Shown here piece after piece: positions 52,869 to 64,000 of a DNA stretch of 64,000 nucleotides. This DNA is from Phoronis australis (taxonomy: Eukaryota > Phoronida > Phoronidae). Every line of letters begins with the position of its first letter. Position 1 is the stretch's first letter. The stretch is from NCBI GenBank assembly GCA_002633005.1, contig NMRA01000076.1:81284-145283 (forward strand), given 5' to 3'. Under the pieces are notes generated by a model. That model was not told where the DNA came from, did no database searches, and worked only from the letters and a program-made list of their open reading frames with translations. The translations under genes and the position numbers were made by a program.

Positions 52869-55800
52869 GCTTTCCATATTTTTATACTCTAACAACAGTT
52901 TTTATTTTTAACTTGCTTGGTTGTAGGTGGGGTGTTTTTGGATGCTGATAACGCAGGAAATTACGTGGACCTTTTGATCAGATTACAGGGAAGAGATCTG
53001 GTATCACTCGAAGCCAAATACCATCGTTCTTAATACAAAAGCTTCACAAGACCACTGACAAAACAGAAATCTGACGATAGTGAAAACAGTGAAATTTTCA
53101 GATGTATTTCAAGAGTTTTGCTTTGAAGTTGTGGAGCAACGAATAATCTCGCATGGGGGAAATATTGCATTTGACTCGGTTAAAGTCACTCCTCGAGGAA
53201 ACATTGTCCAAAAGAGGTTGTAATTAATGTGTCCGAACTGAAGTCTGAAATCGAAATTACAGAGAATTTACCCTATTCTATAATTCCTTCGTCCAAAACG
53301 GAATCAGAGTGAATTTTTGTTAAACAAACATTGTTCTTAAGTAAATGCTGGGCTAAAATGCACTGAAATGTGCAACTGCCAAAACTGTGAGAATGTCAAA
53401 GTTAGTGATGAAATTGAGTCAGATGATGAGCAACGGTGTGATGGGACTTGCATCCCAGCCGAGGAACGTGGAAAGACATCTTCTCAAGAGACAGAAACCA
53501 GGCTAGTAACTGCAGTGAGCTTGGTGATTTGTGGAACACTTTTTCTATTTTCATATTTACGTCTCTAGTAATGGCTTTTTATCTTGTTAATTTCTCCGCT
53601 TTTTGTACTTCATCCGATTGCATTTGTTGTTATTGTTTACTTTTTGTCTCCATTTTTTGACAAATTGTATGCTTTGGACTTGTAGCAATGGTTGTTTTTG
53701 CATGAAAAATTAGTAAATTTGTGATAAAATAAAGGTGAGACATAGTCAGTTTGATAATTATAGTTTTACCAACAGTAAAAATAGCATAAAACACTTTGAA
53801 TGATAGTTCCATATTTCGCCAACAGGTGACACCCATAAATTCATATTTCTTCCATAATTCTGCACTTTAATTGAAAAATGTAACAAAGTATGTGTTTATT
53901 ATAACTTAATACAGCCTGTAGGAACATTATCTACAGTATCATCCTTCGTGGACACTTAATTTTCTTCTTTTCTAACTTTTTTAATTTCATGTAGAATTTG
54001 CTTAATTCGGCACAATTTTAATATCAAATTTCACAAAAATGTGCAAGTTTAAACGCGGGAACTTTTTTGATTCAAAAAGCACAATGATTTGTGACATCAA
54101 AAACACCTGAATTAAATTGCCCCCCTAAAGTGGTCACAGAAGTGGTTTTCTAGGCCTACTAAGTTACTAATCATACAAACACATTTCCTATGGTATCGGA
54201 GTGAATTCTAACGAGAATTTTAGCAGATCGACAAATGATAAATTGACTACAAACACCACTAAAAACATGCAATTGAGAGCCGTCTACGCACGTAATGTTC
54301 AGTCATCGAAAACTCGTACGTGTATTATCAATTTCATGTCTTGCGAACAAAAGTTCCCGTGGCTTTCAGTGCTTTTGCTCATTATTCACCTAGTTACTGT
54401 TATCCCGTCATGATTAGAAGCTTAATTAGAGGCCTTAGTTCTCCCCCATTGTACGTATCGCAGGTGAAGATATCGATTGATCAGAGGTGTCATGCAGGGG
54501 ATGTAAACGATAAGTTTTCTTATCTTGCCAGTGTAGCAGTCAGTTTACAATGGGTGAACTGCCAGCATATGCTATCAAGTCCAAATGACGACGGCCTTCT
54601 CCCACCATTTCAGTTTCACAGTTTGCCACAACGGCACCAATTGGTCACACATAATCAGAATTGAAAGCGACTATTTTAAGCTTCAACTGCGGATGTATCT
54701 CGCAGAAAGGAAATGCACGCGAATTTCCCATGTAAGCATTTTACTATTCCAATGGGTTCCCTTGAGTTGGGTATTGTATTTTCTGTGGACATTCTGTCTC
54801 AAGACTCGCCAGGAATGGCCTAGCCCACTTGTGACGTAATGAACGGACGAATCCATGTATACTGGTGACGTTCATTGGCCCTTCTATTTCACGACCTCAC
54901 CGGAATCGCGTCAACTGTTATTCACTCTGAAATTTACACGCGACTCCGTTACTGCTCAATGGTTCGTACAGGCTTTGTACATGTTTGTATGATGGGATGT
55001 GGACGAAGTCGGAGACGAGGTGTAATTGAAGAAAGTTAAAAAATCAAGGGACAACATTCTCTGAACCCCGTTGCTGCATAACGGTGTGTATACATATACG
55101 TGATGTTGTTTGGCTTCTTTGCAGGCTTTGTGTTGACTTATGACTGGTCCACGTAACGCTGCACTAAAGAGTCTTAGTCGCATCCTTTTAGAACCCATCG
55201 GAGCAGGTGAATTATAAAATAAATGCCTGCTTGAATATTACTCATGCGTATATACTGTGACTGCAGCATCTGGCGACAATTTTGATTTGATGTGTTACAT
55301 ACAACAACGTGTGCGGCAACCGGCCTGCGGAGACTGCGGAAAGGATGCTACTGCGACCCTTCAAACCGTCAGTGGTCCTGCCCTAAATTAGGCAACGAAC
55401 TCGGTTGGCTGACACGCGTGAAAGTTTTTTGAGCACATACAGTATAAGATAAAAGTAATCAGGTTAAATGGCGGTTTTCCCGTCATCATGACGGCTAATC
55501 GCGTTAACACAAAATAACTGATAGGGTTCCAAAATTCTAATTACAGAATGACTTAGTTACCTTACTAACTTTCCTGTTAATTCCCCTTCATTCTCAGTCA
55601 TCAGGGGAGACTATTAGCTGACGATGAATTCGATTTCATACCGAGTACGGAAACAATAGAACAGTCCCCGATAGAAAGTTCTTTTTTCTGCGGGTAAGAA
55701 AACGTATTGTTACATTGGGCCTGTTTTAGAAATGTCGGGTTGATTCTGAGAATCATGTTGACGTGCTTTTTTTAATTTTGGCAAAACATTGCAACCTCAT

Positions 55801-56540
55801 TTATTGCCGCCGGAATGACTGAGCCACTGAGTAGATACCGGAGCGTGTTTAGGTATTCTCGGGCCCGATCAGCACGGGGTGTGCCTCTGCACATTCAAAT
55901 CCACGCCGGCAATAAGTGGGTACTCGACAGTACTGATGAAAATCCCAGCACCCGTCGTCACTCCTGTTATTTACCCACCCGCGACGATACCACCGATAAT
56001 TTAAAGCTAGTAGAAAATGCTCACTCAGCCAATACCTATGACGGCAAAATACCCACCAGATTTGTCAGAATTATTTTACGCTTCCAATGGAGAGCCCGCC
56101 TCCCTTCCTCCCCCTTTGGGCAATGTGCGAATTGGGTGGAGTTGAGATAACCCACCTTCTGTCTACCTCTCTTAAGACGTTCACTGCATTTGAGACAGCC
56201 TAGAAGGAGGTCTCTGCTCGGTTGCATGAAACAGTCCCAAATAGGGACTCAACTAAGTTCCCTAAATCTTATGAGTATTTATTTTGTTCTTTACTCACAC
56301 ATGTAATATTTTTCTATTATTTCATCTGTATTGTGAACTCCGCTTTGACTAATGACATTTTCTAATGATATAACTAACAACTGAGCCCTTAATTCAGTCA
56401 TAGTAATTAGGGACTAATCCGTTAATGGGAGTTGCATGAAATGGTCCCTACTGATTTTCAATAATATCGACAATGGTCTAGGACAAATCCAGTCAAAAAA
56501 CAAATGTTGTTATTAAACATTCGATGTATTTCTAAAAAGA
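52869..56540. other. No gene recognised
   Basis: Open frames are short. Near 53368 a frame begins MCNCQNCENVKVSDEIESDD, recalling Cys-rich tails of some transposase-like proteins, but it is not diagnostic. A 54585-54734 frame (VCHNGTNWSHIIRIESDYFK) looks protein-like but has no supporting splice pattern. Confidence 0.4.
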
Positions 56541-56559
56541 GATAAAGACAAGAATGAAA

Positions 56560-57690
56560 AGGGTCTGGAAGAACAAATATTATCCCTTCAAGTTAGGGTT
56601 AATGGGAATGATGATCTTGTATTCGCGGATCTATAGGAGAATAATAAGTCCGAATACGAAGATTATCGCAAAGATTACATGCATGGAGTGATGGTCTGAC
56701 CGGGAGCTAACTGGCTTGAAAACGGCGAAAAACCAACGAAGTACTTTTGCGCTTTAGAAAATCGCAATTTTGCAAATAAAATGTAATTAAGCTAGTTGAC
56801 TCTAATGAAATAAACGCAGTTAAAGCAGAAGAATCACCTATACTCACAGAGATAACTTATTTTTACAAAAGTTATATTCTTGTAAAGACATTGACCTCGC
56901 TGGCGTGAATTTAGTTTAACTTTTGGCATCCGGCCTTGTGATTACATTGAATCAGTTTGACCGAGCAGAAATTGAAAACGTTATCACTCTGGAGGAAATT
57001 CATGAAACTCTTAAAAATCTGAAAAATAACAAAAGTCCCGGCCCAGCTGGCTTTACAGTTAAATCCTTTAAATGTTCTTGGCCAGATCTAAACTACTTCT
57101 TGTTTCCGTCTTTTGAAGAAGGCGTTAACAACGAAGATCTATACACAACTCAAATCAGGGTATTATCTCAATCATTCCAAAAGGATATAACCCAAGAGAA
57201 TACATTAAGAACTGGCGACCAATTTTGCTATTGAATATAACTTATAAGATTCTGTCTAGGTGTACTGCAAGACGCTTCAGAAGTGTTCTGGGACCCATTT
57301 TTCGTGAGACTCAGTAAGGCTTCACAAAAGGTAGACATATACAGGAAAACATTAGAATTGTGTTTGATGTAATCCAGTTGTTGGATTCCAAATCCCTTCC
57401 TGGACTCCTCCTAATGATTGATTTTGAAAAAGTGTTCGACTCGGTTTCCTGGTCTTTTATATTTAAGGCAGTGACGTACTTTAATTTCTGCCCCAATTCA
57501 TCAACACGGAAAAACTCTCTACAACAAATCCAGTCTTTGTGTTCTGAATTTTTTTAAATTGGGAGAGGCTGTCGTCAAGGTGACCCCATTTCTCCTTACC
57601 TGTTTGTATTGTGTGTAGGCATTTTAGGTAATCTAATTCGACAGGATGACGGCATCACTTGGTTGGTATTTTTGAGTTCAAGCTAGTTCA
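56560..57690 (+). pseudogene. Decayed non-LTR retrotransposon (LINE) reverse transcriptase
   Basis: Across shifted frames I read GANWLENGEKPTKYFCALEN (pre-RT motif), ITLEEIHETLKNLKNNKSPG then PAGF, NWRPILLLNITYKIL, GFTKGRHIQENI, LLMIDFEKVFDSVSW (motif A) and [16 protein letters not shown] (motif B). Several stop codons and frame changes interrupt it. The YADD-containing motif and the endonuclease are absent, so it is truncated at both ends. L1/Tx1-like by the wording of the motifs. Confidence 0.88.
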
Positions 57691-60070
57691 GTGCAACGAC
57701 GACACTTGATTAATTCGTTAATTAATTAATTCGTTTAATTAGTTACCGTATTCCTTCAGTCAAAAAAGTCTGGTCGCCTGTCTAATCCAGTTCACTTGCA
57801 TTAACTTTCCACCAGGTTCTTTTTGGAACTTATATACTACATATTTGTTAGGAATGAAGAAAATAAAAACTGGGAATTTTGAGTGTTTAGGTGGTCACAT
57901 AGTTGAAAACTGTCTTCGTAGGATTTGGAAATAGAATTTACATTTCGTTTTTCTCCGAGATTCACTTTCAGGATAACGGAGAGGGCCCTTTTGATTCCTC
58001 TGTAACCGTTTTCACGAACTATAGTCGAATGCTGTCATTATAGATATGAGTGAACGCCCGTAGTCAGACACAGTAGTTGAACCATTCTCATCTGAACCTA
58101 ACAATGGTGCAACTACACTGCAAACAAGATGACGTCCTCCAGGTAGTTGAAAGTAAACAGAACGACTTTGTTGGTATAGAATGTGATTACTCAGTACAAT
58201 CGGCAAATTTTAGCGGTCATTTTAATAAAACAATAATGCATGTTTCGATTGCTCGTTATAAATAATGCACGTTGCTTTACTATTTCATTCTCAATGTATG
58301 CACACTCCTGATCGTCGACATTATTCATAATGACTTGCGTCGGCCACTGACAGTATCAATGTCAAGTCCAACGCAATCTCATTATCGGCTCATTGCAAAC
58401 ACTAAGACATGATAGCATACAAATTTCGTTTGGTTAATTTCGGCGACATAAAACAAGCAATTAATGTTCTAAAAATACTCTTCGAACTCAGAAAGCTTCT
58501 TTTTCGTATGCGTCTACGAAATGAAATTAAATGAAAACAGCTAGGTGGAGAACTGAGAAGTGGTGCAATACGTAATGCTGAACCAAGCTGCGATGGAGAG
58601 TACAAACAGAGGGGCGTTAATTCAACTTCGCCGCGGTGTGTGTTGAAGATGGCCACGAATGATCAGTTCTTAACTCCCGGGTTTTACTCGCCACAGCCTA
58701 CGGGAAAACATTGATTTGTAAAATTATACTATAAAGTATGCGCGCCTACTGAAGTCGGATTGGAATCCATGTGTATTGCAGCTAGTCCATTCAACGCTAT
58801 TCTGGGGCAGTAGAGGACGCTATTTGACAAGGGTAACATTCTCCCGTTCGGTGGAAACGTTCAAGGCCACGGCATTGTTGTCTCACATCTGAAAATAACT
58901 CGAGCATGCGCTGTGCAACACTAAAAATTCCTGATGTCATGGCGCAGACATTTGCAACGCCACTATGAAGGCGCTTCAAAAGATCGTATTGGTCGACAAG
59001 ACGGCGTTCACGTTCTTGCCTCAGTACCTGCTTCAGTTCGCATCATTTTTTTCTATTACGGCTGACTTAAGTTACACCTGCATTTCTCCCTGCTTAGCTG
59101 GTAAAAGCGAAAATCAAATTAGGCCTTTTCAAAAAACACCGATCTTATGATTTCCATGTTGTCACGGGACTTTATTTCTGTCGGTAACAATTCAAGGTAA
59201 TTTGTACATGTGCCATTTTCGATCTCGCAATTTTAGGGTTAGTCTACACTAACAAGCGTTTCGATGTTCTCGTTGGTAACGGAAATAGAATCTTATCACG
59301 CCAGCAAGGAGAATGATTCCATTAGAGTAAAAGGCCGAATTCGATTCTAGTTTTTAACCAGCTAAACGGGATGAGATGACCTGAAAACGCCTAATAACAC
59401 CAAGGGAGATTTGACCAAGCAAATGAGAGTTCGGGATCGACGGACCTTCAGGATTCGCGATCGCACCTGAGATCGTTATGGATCTGTAAACAAAGTTGTC
59501 CCTGTTTACCAAAAGGGTCTTTTCTGTGTCTTATACCACGAACGCTTTTGGAACTTAGTTCATACAGTTTAGATCTAACGATAACTTTAAAGGTGCCTGT
59601 GCGTCACCCAAAATTCATTGAAGATGTATAAACAATTTTATTTCCCGCGTGTCCAAACTCACCTTGAACTGCTTGAATCCAGCATTCAAAGCCCTTCTTT
59701 TTCGTCAAAAGTGTCCTACAAACTTCGATTACTGCTGGTTACGATCGAGAAAGCCTTTTTGAACCTTGGCCGCAGTTCATCGATGAATCAACACAGGACT
59801 ATTGAGAATGTAGGTAGAGACAAGATAACAACTAACATCGGACCAGTTCTAATCGCATACGTTACGTAGTGCAGTTCACACTGTAACTAGAATCTGGCCT
59901 AGCAAGAACAACCATATAAGCTCAAAAGTTACTGCCTTCATTTTCATAATGTAATATTTTTGGGAAAGTTTATAATTACACCCATTCGTTCACAGAACAC
60001 CAAGGATGTTCCCATTTTCAGTTATTCAAACGAAAATCTGCAAATCTGATACAAACAATGAAGGAGAATT
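57691..60070. other. No gene recognised; contains repeat family C copy 2
   Basis: Short frames only, besides a dispersed repeat at 59245-59425. An AATTAATTAATT tract lies near 57718. Confidence 0.45.
59245..59425 (+). repeat. Dispersed repeat family C, copy 2
   Basis: Parallel to 28735-28905: GTTTCGATGTTCTCGTTGGT, GCAAGGAG, AAAAGGCCGAATTCGATT and CAGCTAAACGGGATGA. Confidence 0.55.
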
Positions 60071-60073
60071 TCG

Positions 60074-60201
<128 letters not shown>

Positions 60202-60574
60202 NAAGTCAATTTTTCCATGTTTTGCTACTTAAAAAGCGATCAAAAATACACCAAATCGACAATTTCATCCTCGAAGCCACCGTTTGCATGCGATTGCTAT
60301 GAATTCAGAGACAATGCATTCAGACTGCCAAAACTCTCCAGATTACAGAAATTAGGTGAAAAGTGGGTGTTGATCAGAAAGATTTTTTTACAAATCTTAA
60401 GTGTCTGAAGGGTATCTGTATGTCGACTTCTGCTTGCAAGCAGTGAAGGTTTAAGAAAAGCCGAGACTGAGCAAAAAGTAGGTCTGTGGGTCAACAGCTG
60501 AGTCTCACTCAGAACAGACTCATCAATCAAAACAAATGGGATTCGTAGCTTTCACTCGAAGCACAAAACATAAA

Positions 60575-61415
60575 TAGCCGATTTTATAAAGGTGGTTTAA
60601 AATTAAACCTGGATTAAAGCGGACTTAGACCTGGTTTAAAGATAATCTACAATTCATAAAGGTGGTTTAACTTTTAGACCATTGGTCTAGTAAAACCTGC
60701 TTTATCTCCAGTTAAAACCTGGTCTAAGACGCTCTTTATTTCACCACCGTGGTCTAAATTTCTTAGACCTGTACTAAGACCTTAAACCAGGTTTAACTTT
60801 AGACCTGGTGAGACCCAGGTTTAACACTGTTAAAGGTGGACTCGGAGTAACGCGATATACACGTGCTCAACCGTGCAGCTGAAAGACGTCGCGCTGGGCG
60901 TCGCCGACGCAATTTAAGAGCGAGAGTAAACTATTTTCAATTTTACGACGACACAGACTTCGAAAACCGGTTGCGAATGACAAAACAGACGACAGACATC
61001 ATAATCTTGTTCCCTATGACATTGATTTTTTGTAATTAGTTCTGTGAGGAAACCTTTTTCCTCAGGAGAAAAGTTTTCCGAACTTTTTCTACTCATTTTT
61101 TTTTTGGTGACAGAGCCATCAGGAAATGTACGTCTGCACTGATTCTACCAACAACTGTGTGCTGTCATTTATACCCACATGATCACAGTTCCATTGAAGC
61201 ACTTTCTGTGTTGGGTTAATCCAACTGGACACAGTAGGGTGCCTTGGATACTTTAAACCAGCCTCCCTTTCAGTAACCCGAGGAGCTCGCTAAAAAGCAA
61301 CATTTCGCGAGATTACTTGAGATATTGCCGTGTATTTTAAATGAGAACACGTGACTTTGGCTAGAATTTAGCTAGGTCGTAGGTTTATGTCTTAAACCTG
61401 GTCTTGTTAAACCAC
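60575..61415. mobile_element. Putative non-autonomous DNA transposon with AAAGGTGGTTTAA ends
   Basis: The left end GATTTTATAAAGGTGGTTTA and the right end, reverse-complemented, GATTTCATAAAGGTGGTTTA form inverted repeats. A further internal ATAAAGGTGGTTTAAC lies at about 60656. The left 270 bases are a dense field of TTTAAACC/GGTTTAAA and TAGACC motifs. No transposase frame. Confidence 0.55.
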
Positions 61416-62890
61416 CTTTATGAAATCACTTGTTGTTTGCGATGTCAAAGTACTGATTGCTCACACCGATGTTTTCGGTTTTGATATTTGAACGTAGGGA
61501 GTTATTTTATTCCGTGCCAAGTGGAAAACTTGAAGTAGGCAGAAATTAAGCAGATTTTGTGGTCATTGATGACTATTTCATTATCGCCGAAAGTGCAAAC
61601 ATGTCGCTGGATCCAAAGGAATATCTCTTTAATTTCCAATTGGGCAGCGAATTGGGGAGCCTGCAGTCAATATTTCCTTGCTGTTGTAAGTGGGGTACAG
61701 TTTACAATTATCTATTTTTGTGTGTTCACTGTAACGATAAGAATATTAAAAAATTGCTTTCAGAATTTAACGTTAATATCATAAAATAGGCCTACTAGTT
61801 AGTGTAAAAAGCCTACAAACGTGTATATATAAAATACGTGTCACAAATGTTTGTGAATTTGTTTCACACCAAAATTACCTCACATGGTCGCATTGTCATT
61901 CCGTGAATGTATTTAATAAACTATTTGACAAGATTATTTAACAGGTTATATTTCATGGCACGGGTCCATGAGACAGTTCAGTATAATTTATTGCAGGAGG
62001 AAAATCCTGTGTGGAATCTTTGATTAAAGTTTTATTGTTAATTACATGGTAACCATTTTGGACTGATAGTGAAGTAACTTTTCTACATTGTTTCGAGCAA
62101 CGTTTCAAGGACTCGAGGACTAGCATTATTGTTCTACATTAAAGTTCTTTTACAATGATGAAATGTGGTTCAAGTCTTTATGGAAATCCACAAATTTTAT
62201 TTATTAGTGACATGGCAAGATTTATAGTCAGGGCCTGATGGTTAGAAATAGTCGTCACGCTCAGTGATAGTGATCTATGGTTATTGTCAGTGTTCGTATC
62301 GTGTCATTAAATATGAGTATAGCTTTATAACTTGGCGAAATGTAATTTTGCTCAGTACGTTGCTCTGTCGTGTAATTTGATAGTACACACCCCGATACAA
62401 AGGACATTTCTGTAACGAGTGAGAAGATATTTGCACAGAATCAACTCCTCAGCAGTCGAGGTTTATTGTTTTTCGTTACGATCAGATCCAAGATGGCGCA
62501 TATAGCCGCCATTTCGGTTTCAGGAAACGCTCATAAAAGTCCAATTTTCGTTGAATTGTGCTCAAAAGCATCATCATCGTCATTATTATCCTTGTAACCA
62601 TCATCATCATCACTATGGTCGTTTACGTCAATTTACATAAGTAGTCGCCATCTCATTCAGCGAACTGAACGAGCCACATTTCTTTAGGTCTACTCCATAT
62701 AGTGAGTACTTGCCTGAGCCAAGGAAATACTGTGTGAGGACTGTCAAAGCTAAGAAAATGTTTCTAAGTGGCAATGCTGCTGCAGGTTTGACATTTTGGG
62801 TATTTGTCCTGCACGCGAGAAAGTTACTCAAGACCTGCAAAATTGCTTCGCGCGCTCGACCAATAAGAACACCCCGAAGCAGTCAGGTGG
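61416..62890. other. No gene recognised
   Basis: Contains short frames, a CATCATCATCGTCATTATTA-type trinucleotide tract near 62570-62620 and AT-rich spacer. A minus-strand frame near 62628-62840 has a hydrophobic run (NIFLALTVLTQYFLGSG) but no supported exon structure. Confidence 0.4.
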
Positions 62891-62897
62891 TGCCAGT

Positions 62898-63305
62898 ATG
62901 GCAGCGCCCACACAAAAACACATGAATGTGATGGAAAACATGGAATATCAACAAAATGTTTTGTATTCCAACGCTGAAGTGTATTGCCACCGCAGGACGA
63001 AGAGTTTTGGTTCAAAACGTATTGATGACAGAGTCACGCATATGTTATGCGTGAAAGACGCTCTGAAAGGAAAAAAGCTCTTTTATGCTAGTCTTTTTTT
63101 ACACAGTTCATCAAATGAAAATATCGGAAATTTTGGTCTCCCAAATTGCGCAAAATTTATTCAGGAAATATCAGTATCATTGTATGTCATCAGTAGAGGT
63201 GTTTCGACGGCGTTAGATGACGGCGGTACTGGCATTGTGGTTGGTGCCGAGATCGATTATCGCAGTGGCGTCGTAGTTTTCTCAGTCGAGCGCTGTCAGG
63301 GGTAG
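62898..63305 (+). CDS. Uncharacterised open reading frame
   Basis: A 135-codon frame from an ATG in good context (GCCAGTATGG) begins MAAPTQKHMNVMENMEYQQN and ends VVVFSVERCQG before TAG. It is open upstream for another 34 codons. I recognise no domain, signal or helix. It could be a first exon, a transposon remnant or chance. Confidence 0.22.
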   Translation: MAAPTQKHMNVMENMEYQQNVLYSNAEVYCHRRTKSFGSKRIDDRVTHMLCVKDALKGKKLFYASLFLHSSSNENIGNFGLPNCAKFIQEISVSLYVISRGVSTALDDGGTGIVVGAEIDYRSGVVVFSVERCQG

Positions 63306-64000
63306 TTTGTAGAGGGCGCTGGCGGAGCATTTGGCTAATCAGCAGTGTTCTTGCTGTGTCATGGTTGTGTGGATGTTGTTGTTTTCGATGTTAAAGGCAA
63401 AGGCAACCTTTTTTCATGTCATTTTTAGCAAAAATAAGGTTCGTTGATTATCCCAGACATATTTTTCACTTATTTGACGCTTTAGTAATTTAATTAATTA
63501 CTCGTCGTCTACTCCGGGAGTGACGTTTTGGGAGGCAAGAATTTCGCGCCAATTTCTTTCCATATAGTCTGACTGTGAGAGCAGTCGAATCAGTCATTGT
63601 TCTACCTCGGTTGTGATAAGTTCGGTCGTCGTTTGCTTTTGCTTACGAGTCAGTCAACATGCCACGCTGTTGCTGCTTACTGGGTTGTACTCATTATCGT
63701 CTCACGTGCAGAGGAAGAACTGTCCCACTTGCCCTAGTGTCCCGCGACACACTCCCACTGGAGGGTGATCTGAGCACCCAAACAGCTTACATCCCGCCGT
63801 GTGACTCCGTCGCCACACACCTGGCACCTTCTAAATAGCTCCAATAAAAGTCCACAATAAACTTATCAAACTTAGGCTCACCGATCTGTTCATTGGATGA
63901 CGAACTGTCCTCTTCACTGGTTGTCGAACTGGCCTGTATTCACCCCCACTACTCAACATCACTGCAGGGCTGCTTACAGGCTCTGGGCTAGAGACAACAG
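63306..64000. other. No gene recognised at window end
   Basis: A 58-codon frame at 63659 (MPRCCCLLGCTHYRLTCRGR...) follows a GC-richer leader and may be the start of something continuing beyond the window or part of an LTR leader. Neither is supported. Confidence 0.35.

Noticed and set aside
62628-62840. Possible signal-peptide exon with a GC donor (LALTVLTQYFLGSG|GCAAGT)
   Set aside because: Only a non-canonical donor, no partner exon found downstream, and the start Met lies far upstream in unconvincing sequence.
63659-63835. Short Cys-rich frame MPRCCCLLGC... resembling the start of a THAP-type finger
   Set aside because: The following residues do not continue the zinc-finger pattern, and the frame stops after 58 codons.

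Overview
This window is animal nuclear DNA, not prokaryotic. Coding sequence is split into short exons with GT/AG borders and consistent codon phases. Introns and spacers are AT-leaning and full of degraded transposable elements, microsatellites and assembly Ns (one run at 14534-15323; single Ns at 43331, 48489 and 60202). An SLC6 transporter, an extracellular protein with repeated PAN/apple-like modules, and the mix of LINE, Penelope-like, hAT-like and gypsy remnants suggest an intron-rich marine invertebrate. I cannot resolve the phylum from sequence alone.

Layout. Positions 1-8.5 kb are non-coding or unrecognised, beginning with a copy of a dispersed repeat. From 8.5 to 25.0 kb on the + strand lies an SLC6 Na+/Cl- coupled amino-acid or neurotransmitter transporter of at least 14 recognisable coding exons. 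One or more exons around the end of TM6/TM7 must lie in the 790-base N run. From 46.7 down to 26.1 kb on the - strand lies a second, convergent gene of 16 recognisable exons. It encodes a signal peptide, a long extracellular region resembling invertebrate LolA-like-domain proteins, four PAN-type modules with identical cysteine spacing, one transmembrane helix and a short cytoplasmic tail. Codon phases show that two further exons of this gene are missing from view, one of them probably lost at the single-N junction at 43331, next to a gypsy integrase fragment. The two genes are tail to tail, about 1.1 kb apart. From 46.8 to 64 kb I see no confident host gene; that part holds MITEs, a decayed LINE reverse transcriptase, dispersed repeats and a long TG microsatellite.

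The two genes have no evident functional link. One is a plasma-membrane solute carrier. The other is a type I surface protein whose PAN modules probably bind protein or carbohydrate. The most unusual items are: a PAN exon lying inside the LolA-like part of the second gene; a 0.33 kb inverted repeat with a 12-bp target duplication that carries two hammerhead-ribozyme-like cores; a tRNA-like insertion with an 18-bp duplication nested in a MITE; and a 148-bp hAT-type MITE with a perfect 8-bp target duplication.
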